Shown here in pieces: positions 43,356 to 53,224 of a stretch of DNA of 64,000 nt; position 1 is the first letter of the stretch, and every line of letters starts with the position of its first letter. Below the pieces are notes generated by a model that did no database searches, was not told the origin of the DNA, and worked only from the letters and a program-made list of their open reading frames with translations. A program made the position numbers and the translations under genes. The DNA is from Streptomyces griseorubiginosus (GTDB lineage: Bacteria > Actinomycetota > Actinomycetes > Streptomycetales > Streptomycetaceae). The stretch covers positions 1,038,625-1,102,624 of the forward strand of contig NZ_KQ948736.1 in the NCBI RefSeq assembly GCF_001514195.1, in the 5' to 3' direction.

Positions 43356-43452
43356 AGGTCCCCGTGCCACGGTTCGGACCGTGCGCCCGGGGCCATACCT
43401 CCGTCACGCCGCCCGGACGGCGGCCGGAGCGGGCGGAGGAGGGGGACAAACC

Positions 43453-44784
43453 ATGGAGCGACTGGGCACGGGGATCGGGTGGCGGCCGGAGATCGCGGAC
43501 GCCGTGGAGCGCATGCCGGGCATCGACTGGGTCGAGGTCGTGGCCGAGAACGTCTGCCCCGGACACCTCCCCGAGTCGCTGCGGCGGCTGCGTGAGCGCG
43601 GGGTGACGGTGGTCCCGCACGGTGTCTCCCTGGGCCTCGGCGGGGCGGAGCGGCCCGACGCTGGGCGGCTGGCCGCGCTCGCCGAACGGGTCGAGGCGCT
43701 GAGGGCACCGCTGGTCACCGAGCACATCGCGTTCGTGCGGGCGGGCGGCCCGCTGACCGCCTCCCCGCGCCTGGAGGCCGGACACCTCCTCCCCGTCCCC
43801 CGCACCCGGGACGCCCTCGACGTGCTGTGCGAGAACATCCGCATCGCGCAGGACGCGCTGCCGGTGCCGCTCGCGGTGGAGAACATCGCCGCGCTGATCT
43901 CCTGGCCCGGCGAGGAGATGACCGAGGGGCAGTTCCTGTACGACCTCGCCGACCGGACCGGGGTGCGTCTGCTGATCGACGTGGCCAACCTGCACACCAA
44001 CCACGTCAACCGCGCCGAGGACCCGGCCGAGGCGCTCGCCGAACTCCCCCTGGAGGCCCTCGCGTACGTCCATGTCGCGGGCGGGTTCGAGCGGGACGGG
44101 GTGTGGCACGACAGCCACGCCCACCCGGTTCCGCAGCCGGTCCTCGACATCCTCACCGACCTCGCGTCCCGGGTCTCGCCTCCGGGGGTGCTGCTGGAAC
44201 GGGACGAGAACTTCCCCGAACCGGGCGAGCTGGAAGGGGAGTTGAGGTCGATCCGGGACGCCGTGGAGAAGGGGGGCGGCGGTGCCGGGCGGGCGATGAT
44301 CTCGCAGGGGCCGCCCAGCAGTGCGGGGCGTACGGCATCCTCGGAGAGGTCGGCCGGTGCTCCGGCCGAAGTCACCCGGCAGCGGCTCGCGCTCGCCCAG
44401 ACCGCGCTGTTGTCCGCGCTGGTGGCGGGGACTCCGGCCCCCGAGGGGTTCGACCGGGTGCGGCTGGGGGTGCAGGCGCGGGCGCTCGCGGGGAAGCGGG
44501 CGGACGTGGTGGCGAAGGTGGCGCCGGAACTGCCGTTGATCCTGGGGGCGGGTTACCGGCCGGCGTTCCTGACGTACGCGCAGGGGTCGCCGATGACGGA
44601 CGGGTACCGGCGGGACGCGTTGACCTTCGCCGAACACCTGCTGCTCGGCGGCGCGTTGACGGAGGCCAGGACGCGGCGCCAGGTGCGGGAGTGGTGGCTG
44701 GAGCGGTCGGGGCCCGCGCCCAGGTCCCGCAGGCCCGCGGTCCGGCTGGCCCGGGCCACGCGCAAGGTGTTGCTGCGGCGCTGA
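43453..44784 (+). CDS. DUF692 (MNIO) protein with an SCO6045-type C-terminal domain
   Basis: This 443-residue protein has an N-terminal DUF692 barrel (residues 1-280). Candidate iron ligands are visible: His in VVPHGVSLG, His in VTEHIAFV, Glu in VENIAALI, Asp/His in LLIDVANLHTNHVN, His in DSHAHPV and Glu in LERDENFPE. DUF692 enzymes are multinuclear iron oxidases that modify Cys/Asp residues in ribosomal peptides. A linker (about 285-310) joins a helical C-terminal domain (QARALAGKRADVVAKVAPEL) like that of S. coelicolor SCO6045. Typical DUF692 partners are separate proteins; here the extra domain is fused. GGAGGGGG precedes the ATG. The substrate is unknown. Confidence 0.85.
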   Translation: MERLGTGIGWRPEIADAVERMPGIDWVEVVAENVCPGHLPESLRRLRERGVTVVPHGVSLGLGGAERPDAGRLAALAERVEALRAPLVTEHIAFVRAGGPLTASPRLEAGHLLPVPRTRDALDVLCENIRIAQDALPVPLAVENIAALISWPGEEMTEGQFLYDLADRTGVRLLIDVANLHTNHVNRAEDPAEALAELPLEALAYVHVAGGFERDGVWHDSHAHPVPQPVLDILTDLASRVSPPGVLLERDENFPEPGELEGELRSIRDAVEKGGGGAGRAMISQGPPSSAGRTASSERSAGAPAEVTRQRLALAQTALLSALVAGTPAPEGFDRVRLGVQARALAGKRADVVAKVAPELPLILGAGYRPAFLTYAQGSPMTDGYRRDALTFAEHLLLGGALTEARTRRQVREWWLERSGPAPRSRRPAVRLARATRKVLLRR

Positions 44785-44909
44785 GGGGGCCGCCCTGCCT
44801 ACCGTGGCCGGCGCCCACGGGAGGCCCGGCAGTCGGTGTTGACCCGACGGTAATATGTGCACCCCGCACCTGAAACGTACTAGCGTGCGGTGCCGCAACA
44901 GGAGGCACC

Positions 44910-45698
44910 ATGCGAGCGCGACCACGGCCGCCACTCCAGGGCCGAGGCATCTTCACCGGCACCGGAGTCATCATCGCCGGGCTGACGGCGACCCTCGTGG
45001 CGATCCTCGTCCCGATCTGGTCGTACGCCGACCGCTCGGACACAGGGCTGAGCCTGCTCAAGGCCGGGACCGTGACGACCCCGTACGGCCCGCTCTCCGC
45101 GCTGGACCGGGACTTCGTCACCAAGGTCCGGCTGGCGGGGCTCTGGGAACTGCCCGCGGGTCAGCAGGCGGAGCAGAAGGGCACGACCCAGGCCGTGCGG
45201 ACGGCCGGTGAGCACCTCGTGGCGGGTCACACCTTCCTGGACGCCCGGGTGCGGGACGTGGCGGCGAAGCTCGGGCTCGCCCTGCCCAACGAACCGAACG
45301 ACCAGCAGAAGCAGTGGCTCGCGACCCTGAACCAGGCCCAGGGCGTCGACTACGACCGCCAGTTCGCCAACATCCTGCGCCTCGCGCACGGCAGGGTCTT
45401 CTCGGTCGTCGCCGAGGTCCGCGCGAGCACCCAGAACTCCCTGGTCCGCGCCCTGGCCGACGACGCCAACACCACCGTCCTCGACCACATCAAGGTCCTG
45501 GAGGCCACCGGGTACGTCGACTTCGCGGCCCTGGCCCAGGAACTGGCCGGCGACAGCGCGCCGCCCCTGGTCAACTCCCCGGCGCCGCCCGGTCCGACGA
45601 CCGACCCGGGCGTGGTCGTGCCGGTCACCCCGTCGCCGTACGCGACGACGTACTCGCTTCCCCCGGCCGCCTCCAGTCCGGCCCCCGTCCCCTCGTAG
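44910..45698 (+). CDS. DUF4142 exported protein
   Basis: This 262-residue protein has an N-terminal hydrophobic anchor (GVIIAGLTATLVAILVPIW), a DUF4142 four-helix domain of ferritin-like appearance (SALDRDFVTKVRLAGLWELP and RTAGEHLVAGHTFLDARVRD) and a Pro-rich C-terminal tail. DUF4142 proteins are extracytoplasmic and of unknown role. AGGAGG precedes the ATG. It lies between the DUF692 and TIGR04222 genes. Confidence 0.82.
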   Translation: MRARPRPPLQGRGIFTGTGVIIAGLTATLVAILVPIWSYADRSDTGLSLLKAGTVTTPYGPLSALDRDFVTKVRLAGLWELPAGQQAEQKGTTQAVRTAGEHLVAGHTFLDARVRDVAAKLGLALPNEPNDQQKQWLATLNQAQGVDYDRQFANILRLAHGRVFSVVAEVRASTQNSLVRALADDANTTVLDHIKVLEATGYVDFAALAQELAGDSAPPLVNSPAPPGPTTDPGVVVPVTPSPYATTYSLPPAASSPAPVPS

Positions 45699-45815
45699 GC
45701 CACTTCCGGCCATGGGCCGTTTCCGGACAAACGGAACGTCACACACCGACAACGCTCCGTCCGGATTGTGAACAGCCCATGGCGCTGTCGCGAGCCTTTG
45801 GCATAGAAACGCGGC

Positions 45816-46607
45816 ATGTTCTGGGTTCTTCTCCTGCTGCTGGCCTGGGCCGTCACCGGCACCGCCTGCACGCGGCTGTGCCTGGCCGCGGTGCACGCGG
45901 CGGCCGCGGACGCGGATGCCCGGGAGCACGATCTGACGCTGTACGAGGCCGCGTTCCTGTCCGGCGGCCCCCGGCGGGTCGCCGATCTGACGCTGGTCTC
46001 GATGGCCCGGCAGCGACGACTGCTGCTGGCCCGCACCGGCTGGGCGACCGTCGTCGATCCGCGGGGCCGGGACGAGATGGAGCGCACGGTCCTCGGGGCC
46101 ATCGGACCTGAGGGGCAGTCGCGGATCGCGCCGGTGCGCGCCGGTGCGGCCGCGGCGGACGCCGTGCGCGGACTCGGCGACCGTCTGGTGGACGCGGGTC
46201 TCGCCGTGCCCGCCGGCGCCCGGTCCGGCATCGCGTCGGGGGTCCGCCAGGTGCAGTCGGCCTCGGTGGCGGTGGTCGCGCTGGGCGTGATCGCCCTGCT
46301 GGCGCCCGCCCCGTCGGAGATGCCGCGACACCTGGTCGCCCTCTGGTTCGCGCTGCCGCTCGCGCTGAGTCTGAGCTGCCTTGCCATCGCGAGGATCGAG
46401 GTCCACCCGTACTCGCGCTGGGCCTCCCCGGCCGGCCAGCGGCTGCTCGGCGCCCTGAGCCGGGGCACCGGCGGCACGGACGAGCGGACCTATCTCACCT
46501 CCGTCGCGGTGCGCGGCATCAACGCGGTCGGCGAACCCGATCTGCGCGCCGCCTTCGCCCACCGTGAGCAGCGGCACGACGGCTGGGACACGGACCCGCG
46601 CGACTGA
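45816..46607 (+). CDS. TIGR04222-domain membrane protein
   Basis: This 263-residue protein begins with a membrane segment (MFWVLLLLLAWAVTGTACTR), has the TIGR04222 region YEAAFLSGGPRRVADLTLVS, and two further membrane segments near 155-205. Members of this family often occur beside DUF692 proteins and many end in a Gly/Cys-rich tail; this one ends in an acidic tail (GWDTDPRD) without it. TAGAAA lies eight bases before the ATG, which has no ribosome-binding site. Confidence 0.75.
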   Translation: MFWVLLLLLAWAVTGTACTRLCLAAVHAAAADADAREHDLTLYEAAFLSGGPRRVADLTLVSMARQRRLLLARTGWATVVDPRGRDEMERTVLGAIGPEGQSRIAPVRAGAAAADAVRGLGDRLVDAGLAVPAGARSGIASGVRQVQSASVAVVALGVIALLAPAPSEMPRHLVALWFALPLALSLSCLAIARIEVHPYSRWASPAGQRLLGALSRGTGGTDERTYLTSVAVRGINAVGEPDLRAAFAHREQRHDGWDTDPRD

Positions 46608-46723
46608 GCGCGCCCGGGGGCGCACGGAGGCATTGGGGCCGACACCGGCGGGGCGGTGCTTGCCTTCCACCACAGCCGAACCAAACATCCCTTTTGTCGC
46701 TGCCGCGCACCGAAGGGACACCG

Positions 46724-48406
46724 ATGAGAGCTCCCGCCCTCTACACGGCCGCCGGATCCTTGCTGCTGACCACGCTCGCCGCCGCCCCGGCCGGGAGCGC
46801 ACCGGCCGCCCCGGGCGCCGCGGAGCTGTACGGGACCACGGTCGCCGCCGCGCGGGCGGAGTCGGCCGGGATCCGCTTCGGCGCCTGCCCGGCGGTGGAG
46901 GACCTGCCCGACGGGGTCCAGTGCGGCACGGTCACAGTCCCGCTCGACTACGCGCACCCCGACGGCAAGCAGATCAGGCTGACCGTCAGCCGGGTCCGCG
47001 CCACCCACAAGGACCCGCACAACAGCAAGCGCCGGGTGCCCCGGCAGGGCGCCCTGGTCTACAACCCCGGCGGTCCCGGCGCCTCCGGCATGTACTTCCC
47101 GCTGATCGGTGCCCTGCCCGAGTGGAAGGGGCTCGCGGCGGCCTACGACCTCGTCGGCTACGCCCCGCGCGGAGTGGGCCGTTCGGCGCCGCTGTCCTGC
47201 AAGGACCCGAAGCAGTTCTTCCACGCGCCCACGCAGGCACCGACGCACCCCTCGGAGTCGTACAAGAAGGAGCGGGTCGCGCAGGCGAAGGCGTACGCGC
47301 GCGGGTGCGCCCGGCGGACCGGCCCGGCGCTGCGGCACTACACCTCGCTCAACAACGCCCGTGACCTGGACGTGCTGCGGGCCGCGCTGGGCGAGCCGAG
47401 GCTGACGTTCATGGGGGCGTCGTACGGGACCTACTTCGGCGCGCTGTACGCGACGCTCTTCCCCTCGCATGTGCGGCGGATGGTGTTCGACGCGGCGGTG
47501 AACCCGGACCCGGAACAGGTCTGGTACCGCAACAACCTGGACCAGTCGGCCGCGTTCGAGGACCGCTGGGCCGACTTCCGGGAGTGGACCGCCCGGCACG
47601 ACGACGTGTACGGGCTCGGGGACACCGCGGAGAAGGTGCTGCTGAGCTACGAGAAGGCGGCCGCGCGACTGGCCGCGGAACCGGCCGGGGGCACGGTGGG
47701 CCCGGGGCAGCTCCAGGGGGCGTTCCTGTCGGTCGGGTACTACGACGACTTCTGGCCGCACCGGGCGCAGGCGCTGTCGGCGTATCTCAAGGGCGACCCC
47801 AAGCCGCTGATCCAGCAGGCGGGCCCGCACCAGGAGGCGGCGAAGGAGGCGGAGAACTCCAACGCCGTCTACACGGCCGTCGAGTGCAACGACGCGTCCT
47901 GGCCGACGGACTGGAAGGTGTGGGACCGGGACAACACCCGGCTGGCCCGGGTGGCGCCGTTCGAGACGTGGGACAACGTCTGGATGAATCTCCCCTGCGC
48001 CTACTGGCCGACGGCCCGGCAGGAGCCGCTGGACGTGCGCACCGGGCCCGCGGAGCTGCCGGCGACGCTGATCCTCGCCGCGGAGCGGGATGCCGCCGCG
48101 CCCTATGAGGGGGCACTGGAGTTGCACCGGCGGCTGTCGGGGTCGGTGCTGGTGACCGAGCGGGACGCGGGCACGCACGGCATCGCGGGCGGCCCGAACC
48201 CCTGCGTCAACGGCTACCTGGACGCCTATCTGCTGGAGGGCCGCCTCCCGGTGCGGCGCGCCGCGTGCGCCCCGCACCCGGAGCCGAAGCCCCGGGCCGC
48301 CTCCCCGACGGAAACCGTCGGCGGGAAGGCGGCTACGGGAGGGAAGACGGCGCCCGAAGGGAAGGCGGCTACCGAAAAGAAGGCCGCCGCCCCACCCGCT
48401 CGCTGA
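46724..48406 (+). CDS. secreted alpha/beta-hydrolase, tripeptidyl-aminopeptidase type
   Basis: This 560-residue exported enzyme has a signal peptide (YTAAGSLLLTTLAAAPAG). The nucleophile Ser is in FMGASYGTYFG, the Asp in ILAAERDAAAP and the His in DAGTHGIAGG, the order of S33-type peptidases such as Streptomyces tripeptidyl aminopeptidase. NPGGPGASG forms the oxyanion loop. The C-terminal 40 residues are Lys/Ala-rich. It is convergent with hemQ with no gap. Confidence 0.85.
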   Translation: MRAPALYTAAGSLLLTTLAAAPAGSAPAAPGAAELYGTTVAAARAESAGIRFGACPAVEDLPDGVQCGTVTVPLDYAHPDGKQIRLTVSRVRATHKDPHNSKRRVPRQGALVYNPGGPGASGMYFPLIGALPEWKGLAAAYDLVGYAPRGVGRSAPLSCKDPKQFFHAPTQAPTHPSESYKKERVAQAKAYARGCARRTGPALRHYTSLNNARDLDVLRAALGEPRLTFMGASYGTYFGALYATLFPSHVRRMVFDAAVNPDPEQVWYRNNLDQSAAFEDRWADFREWTARHDDVYGLGDTAEKVLLSYEKAAARLAAEPAGGTVGPGQLQGAFLSVGYYDDFWPHRAQALSAYLKGDPKPLIQQAGPHQEAAKEAENSNAVYTAVECNDASWPTDWKVWDRDNTRLARVAPFETWDNVWMNLPCAYWPTARQEPLDVRTGPAELPATLILAAERDAAAPYEGALELHRRLSGSVLVTERDAGTHGIAGGPNPCVNGYLDAYLLEGRLPVRRAACAPHPEPKPRAASPTETVGGKAATGGKTAPEGKAATEKKAAAPPAR

Positions 48407-49138
48407 TCAGGCGAGGCCCGCCACGAGGTCGCCGAGGTCCTTGCGGCGGCCCGTGTAGAACGGGACCTCCTCGCGGACGTGCATCCGGGCCTCCGAGGCA
48501 CGCAGATGGCGCATGAGGTCGACGATGCGGTACAGCTCGTCGGCCTCGAACGCCAGGATCCACTCGTAGTCGCCGAGCGAGAACGACGCGACGGTGTTGG
48601 CGCGGACGTCGGGGTAGCCACGGGCCATCTTGCCGTGGTCGGCGAGCATGCGGCGGCGGTCCTCGTCGGGCAGGAGGTACCAGTCGTACGACCGCACGAA
48701 CGGGTACACGCTGACGTAGTCGCGCGGGTTCTCGTCGGCCAGGAACGCCGGGATGTGGGAGCGGTTGAACTCGGCGGGGCGGTGCAGCGCCATGTTCGAC
48801 CACACCGGCTCCAGGGCGCGGCCCAGCCGGGTGCGGCGGAAGAGGTTGTACGCCTCCTGCAACTGGTCGCTGGTCTCCGCGTGCCACCAGATCATGACGT
48901 CGGCGTCGGCCCGCAGCCCGGACACGTCGTAGGTGCCGCGGATCGTGACGTCCTTGGCGGCGAGCTGGTCGAACAGCTCCTGGACCTCGTCGGCGTAGCC
49001 GGTGCGGTCCTCGGGGAGCACGTCCTTCAGCTTGAAGACGGACCAGAGCGTGTAACGGATGACCTCGTTGAGGTCCTTGGCCAGCTTGCCCTTGTTCGGG
49101 ACCCTGCCGGACTCGGGGGTGGGGGCGTCGTTGCTCAT
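48407..49138 (-). CDS. hemQ: coproheme decarboxylase (chlorite-dismutase family)
   Basis: This 243-residue protein is the last enzyme of the coproporphyrin-dependent haem pathway. The family core is clear in IWWHAETSDQLQEAYNLFRR, VYPFVRSYDWYLLPDEDRR (with the likely catalytic Tyr) and FSLGDYEWILAFEADE. It lies five bases after hemG on the same strand, so the two are an operon. Confidence 0.93.
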   Translation of the reverse strand: MSNDAPTPESGRVPNKGKLAKDLNEVIRYTLWSVFKLKDVLPEDRTGYADEVQELFDQLAAKDVTIRGTYDVSGLRADADVMIWWHAETSDQLQEAYNLFRRTRLGRALEPVWSNMALHRPAEFNRSHIPAFLADENPRDYVSVYPFVRSYDWYLLPDEDRRRMLADHGKMARGYPDVRANTVASFSLGDYEWILAFEADELYRIVDLMRHLRASEARMHVREEVPFYTGRRKDLGDLVAGLA

Positions 49139-49143
49139 GGGAC

Positions 49144-50583
49144 CTATTCTCCCGCTCCCCCGTGCAGGCTCTGCACCGGGTTGGCGGTGAGCTCCCGTAC
49201 GGCGGTCAGGTCGCCCTCGATCTGGTCCGCGGCGGCGTGCGCGCTCGCGATGCAGCCCGGGATGCCGACGCCGTCGTACTGCGCGCCGCACACCGCGAGG
49301 GAGGGCAGCTTGGCGAGGTGCTCCCGGATGCGGGCCACGCGCGCGTGGTGCCCGACCGGGTACTGGGGCAGGCCGTCGGTCCAGCGGGTGACGCGGGACT
49401 CCAGGGGGGTGGCGTCGAGGCCGGTCGCCTCGCGCAGGTCATGGCGGGAGACCTCCACCAGGTCGGCGTCGTCGCGCTCCAGGATCCGCGTCTCGCCGTA
49501 GCGGCCGACGGAGGTGCGCAGGACGACCACGTCGGGGTTCTCGTCGGCGATCCAGCCCCACTTCTGGGAGGCGAAGGTGGCCGCCTTGATGGTGCGTCCG
49601 TCGACCGGCGGGACCAGGAAGCCGCTGCCCGCGGGCAGGTCGGTGTCGGAGCGGCGGTAGGCGAGGGTGACCAGGGCCATGGAGGCGTACTCGATGGTGC
49701 CGAGTTCACCGGCGGCCTCGGGCGCCTCGGCGCGCAGGAGGGCCGCGGCGGCCGGGGCGGGGGCGGCGACGATCACCGCGTCCGCGTGCAGGACATGGTC
49801 CTGGGCGACGACCTTCCAGCCGCCGGACGCCTCGCGGCGCAGCTCGGTCACCGGGGCTCCGGTGACGATCTCGCCGCCGCGCGCGCGGACCGCGTCGGCG
49901 ACGGCGAACGGGAGGGTGCCCACGCCGCCCTGGATGCCCATGAACACGGGCCCGGTCTGCTGGTTGGCGGCCATCCTGGCCTGGATCTCGCGGACGCCCT
50001 CGGTGAGCGAGGTGTGGGTCTTCGCGACCTGGAAGAGCTGCGGGACCGCGGAGCGCAGGGAGATGCGGTACGCGTCGCCCGCGTAGACCCCGCCCAGCAG
50101 GGGCTCGATGAGACGGTCGACGACCTCACGGCCCAGGCGGGCCGCCACGTACTCCCCGACCGCCACGTCGTCGCCGACCTCGGTGCGGGGCAGTTCGGCG
50201 TCCTGCCCGATGCGGGCCAGGCCCTCCTCGGACAGCACTCCGGCGAGGGCGTCGGCGGTGCCGGGGACGCCCATGACATGGCCCTTGGGCATGGGGCGCA
50301 GGGCGCCCCGGGTCCAGATGGAGGCGGTCGAGGTGGCCGGGGGCTGGAGGAGGTCGGTGAGGCCCACCTCCTCGGCGAGGGCCACGGCTTCCGGCCTGCG
50401 GGCCAGCATCGACTCCGCGCCGAGGTCCACGCGGGCGCCCGCGATCTCTCCGGGCAGCAGCTTGCCGCCCACCCGGTTCGACGCCTCGAGGACGGTGACG
50501 CGCGCGCCGCGCCGGGCCAGCCGGTGGGCCGCGGCCAGTCCCGCGATGCCCGCTCCGACGACGACCACCTGTGATCCGTTCAT
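49144..50583 (-). CDS. hemG: coproporphyrinogen III/protoporphyrinogen oxidase
   Basis: This 479-residue FAD enzyme begins with the dinucleotide loop VVVVGAGIAGLAAAHRLARR and has the family end CGAQYDGVGIPGCIASAH. In actinobacteria the HemY-type enzyme oxidises coproporphyrinogen III ahead of iron insertion and HemQ. It is cytoplasmic or peripheral to the membrane and is the promoter-proximal gene of the hemG-hemQ pair. Confidence 0.92.
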   Translation of the reverse strand: MNGSQVVVVGAGIAGLAAAHRLARRGARVTVLEASNRVGGKLLPGEIAGARVDLGAESMLARRPEAVALAEEVGLTDLLQPPATSTASIWTRGALRPMPKGHVMGVPGTADALAGVLSEEGLARIGQDAELPRTEVGDDVAVGEYVAARLGREVVDRLIEPLLGGVYAGDAYRISLRSAVPQLFQVAKTHTSLTEGVREIQARMAANQQTGPVFMGIQGGVGTLPFAVADAVRARGGEIVTGAPVTELRREASGGWKVVAQDHVLHADAVIVAAPAPAAAALLRAEAPEAAGELGTIEYASMALVTLAYRRSDTDLPAGSGFLVPPVDGRTIKAATFASQKWGWIADENPDVVVLRTSVGRYGETRILERDDADLVEVSRHDLREATGLDATPLESRVTRWTDGLPQYPVGHHARVARIREHLAKLPSLAVCGAQYDGVGIPGCIASAHAAADQIEGDLTAVRELTANPVQSLHGGAGE

Positions 50584-50740
50584 GGCCCCAGCGTCTCAGA
50601 CCCCACTGACAGTCCGTCGGCGGCCCGGTGTCCTTCACGAGTCCTGACCGTGACCGCATCGGGACCGGTGGAGTCCAACGTTCTCACCCCTTGCGGCGTC
50701 GAAGGACCGTCAGCTGTTCACGAACCTCGGGGGGACGCCC

Positions 50741-51742
50741 ATGCGCGCACCACGTTCACGCCGTTCACGAAGCTCCGTCCACCGCGGCCGGGCCCTGGCC
50801 GGGGTCCTGCTGGTGGGCGCTCTGGCGCTGGCCGGGTGCAGCGGGGCCGACGACAAGGGCGCCGACACCGCGAGTGCCGAACGGGCCGACGCACCGCAGG
50901 CCCAGTCCGACGCCGGCGGCGGGGCCGGCGCCGAGGCCTCCGCGGGCGGCAAGCGGGCCGCCTCCGCGCCCAAGATCGGCGCGAACCACATCATCCGCAC
51001 CGCCTCGCTGACCGTGCAGGTCAAGAACGTGCCGAAGGCCCTGGACGCGGCCCGGACCACCACCGAGAACGCGGGCGGGTTCGTCGGCAAGGAGACGACC
51101 ACGCGGGACGAGGAGGGGCACGAGCAGACGCAGGTGGTGCTGCGGGTGCCCGTCGAGAAGTACGACGAGGTCCTCGCCGACCTCCAGGGCGCGGGCAAGC
51201 TGCTGGAGCGCACCGCGAACGCGCAGGACGTCACCGACCAGGTCGTCGACGTGAACAGCCGGATCGCGACCCAGCGCGCGAGCGTGGCGCGGATCCGTGA
51301 GCTGATGGACAAGGCGACCAAGCTGAGTGACGTGGTCACCCTGGAGGGCGAACTCAGCACCCGCGAGGCCGACCTGGAGTCGCTGCTCGCCCGCCAGGCG
51401 TCCCTGAAGGACCGCACCACGCTGGCCACGATCACCCTGTCGCTGGCCGAGAAGCCGGTCGTGAAGGCCGAGAAGGACGACGACCCGGGCGTCGCCGACG
51501 CGCTGACGGGTGGCTGGGACGCGTTCGTGACCATGCTGCGCTGGATCGTGATGGCACTGGCCGCGGTGCTGCCGTTCCTGGTGGGCCTCGCGCTGGTCGT
51601 GCTCGTCTGGCTGCGGCTGATCCGCCCCCGCCTGCCCCGCCGCCCGGCCCCGGCCGGCGCCGCGACCGCCCTGGGCCCCCTGCCGACGGCCCGCCCGGCC
51701 CCGGACCCGGACGGCCCGCGGGAGCGGGGCGGAGAGAACTGA
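50741..51742 (+). CDS. DUF4349 lipoprotein
   Basis: This 333-residue protein has a lipoprotein signal (AGVLLVGALALAGC), the DUF4349 region (RTASLTVQVKNVPKALDAAR, VTDQVVDVNSRIATQRASVA), a central coiled coil and a C-terminal membrane segment (WIVMALAAVLPFLVGLALVV) followed by a Pro/Arg-rich end. The topology suggests an anchored extracytoplasmic coiled coil. Its role is unknown. Confidence 0.85.
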   Translation: MRAPRSRRSRSSVHRGRALAGVLLVGALALAGCSGADDKGADTASAERADAPQAQSDAGGGAGAEASAGGKRAASAPKIGANHIIRTASLTVQVKNVPKALDAARTTTENAGGFVGKETTTRDEEGHEQTQVVLRVPVEKYDEVLADLQGAGKLLERTANAQDVTDQVVDVNSRIATQRASVARIRELMDKATKLSDVVTLEGELSTREADLESLLARQASLKDRTTLATITLSLAEKPVVKAEKDDDPGVADALTGGWDAFVTMLRWIVMALAAVLPFLVGLALVVLVWLRLIRPRLPRRPAPAGAATALGPLPTARPAPDPDGPRERGGEN

Positions 51743-51795
51743 CGCCGGGGCGGGCCGCCCGAGCCTGAAATGCCCCGCCCTCGTAGCGTGTTCGC

Positions 51796-53190
51796 ATGGA
51801 CATGAGTCGTGTGCGGGACGTGAGGGAACGGCTGGTCGTGGTCGGTGGGGACGCCGCGGGGATGTCCGCGGCGTCCCAGGCCCGGCGGATGCAGGGCCCC
51901 GACGAGCTGGAGATCGTGGCGTTCGAGCGGGGCCACTTCACCTCCTACTCGGCGTGCGGCATCCCGTACTGGGTGGGCGGGGACGTCGAGGAGCGGGACC
52001 GGCTGATCGCCCGTACACCCCAGGAGCACCGGGACCGCGGCATCGACCTGCGGCTGCGCACCGAGGTCGTCGCGATCGACGTGGACCGGCAGCGGGTACG
52101 CGCGCGTGACCTCGATTCCGGGGACGAGTCCTGGACGTCGTACGACAAGCTCGTGATCGCGACGGGTGCCCGGCCGATCCGGCCCGACATGCCCGGGGTG
52201 GACGCGGAGGGTGTGCACGGGGTGCAGACCCTCGACGACGGCCAGGCGCTCATCGACACGCTGGCACGCACGCGTGGCCGCAGGGCGGTGGTCGTCGGCG
52301 CCGGGTACATCGGCGTGGAGATGGCGGAAGCCCTCATCAAGCGCGGCTACGAGGTGACGGTCGTCAACCGGGGCCGCGAGCCGATGTCCACGCTCGACCC
52401 GGACATGGGCCGGCTGGTGCACCGGGCGATGGAGGGCCTCGGCATCACCATGGTCAACGACACCGAGGTGACCAAGGTGCTCACCGGCGAGGACGGCCGG
52501 GTGCGGGCCGTGGTCACCGAGGACGCCGAGTACCCGGCGGACGTGGTGGTCCTCGGTGTCGGCGTACGCCCCGAGACCTCCCTCGCGAAGGCGGCCGGGC
52601 TGCCGCTGGGCGGTCACGGCGGGCTGCTGACCGACCTCGGGATGCGGGTGCGCGGCCACGAGAACATCTGGGCGGGCGGCGACTGCGTGGAGGTCCTCGA
52701 CCTGGTCTCCGGGCAGGAACGGCACATCCCGCTCGGCACGCACGCCAACAAGCACGGCCAGATCATCGGCATGAACGTGGGCGGCGGCTACGCCACCTTC
52801 CCCGGGGTCGTCGGCACCGCCGTCAGCAAGGTCTGCGACCTGGAGATCGCGAGGACCGGGCTGCGCGAGAAGGACGCCCGTCGGGTGGGCCTGCAGTTCG
52901 AGTCGGTCACGATCGAGTCCACGAGCCGGGCCGGGTACTACCCGGGCGCCTCCCCCATGACGGTGAAGATGCTCGCCGAGCGCCGCACGGGGCGGCTGCT
53001 CGGCGTGCAGATCGTCGGGAGGGAGGGCGCGGGCAAGCGGGTCGACATCGCCGCGGTGGCCCTGACGGCGGGGATGACGGTGGAGCGGATGACGGCCCTG
53101 GACCTGGGGTACGCGCCGCCGTTCAGCCCGGTGTGGGACCCGGTGCTGGTGGCGGCCAGGAAGGCCGCCGCGAAGGTGCGGGCCTCCTGA
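51796..53190 (+). CDS. CoA-disulfide reductase/NADH oxidase-type flavoprotein
   Basis: This 464-residue flavoprotein has FAD (VVVGGDAAGMSAASQ) and NAD(P)H (VVVGAGYIGVEMAE) loops and the single catalytic Cys in SYSACGIPYW, as in CoA-disulfide reductases and NADH oxidases. The C-terminal dimer domain is present. A -10-like TAGCGT six bases before the ATG and no ribosome-binding site suggest a leaderless mRNA. Confidence 0.88.
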   Translation: MDMSRVRDVRERLVVVGGDAAGMSAASQARRMQGPDELEIVAFERGHFTSYSACGIPYWVGGDVEERDRLIARTPQEHRDRGIDLRLRTEVVAIDVDRQRVRARDLDSGDESWTSYDKLVIATGARPIRPDMPGVDAEGVHGVQTLDDGQALIDTLARTRGRRAVVVGAGYIGVEMAEALIKRGYEVTVVNRGREPMSTLDPDMGRLVHRAMEGLGITMVNDTEVTKVLTGEDGRVRAVVTEDAEYPADVVVLGVGVRPETSLAKAAGLPLGGHGGLLTDLGMRVRGHENIWAGGDCVEVLDLVSGQERHIPLGTHANKHGQIIGMNVGGGYATFPGVVGTAVSKVCDLEIARTGLREKDARRVGLQFESVTIESTSRAGYYPGASPMTVKMLAERRTGRLLGVQIVGREGAGKRVDIAAVALTAGMTVERMTALDLGYAPPFSPVWDPVLVAARKAAAKVRAS

Positions 53191-53224
53191 GGGCTGCCTC
53201 GGCCTTCCAGGGGCTGCCCGAGGG

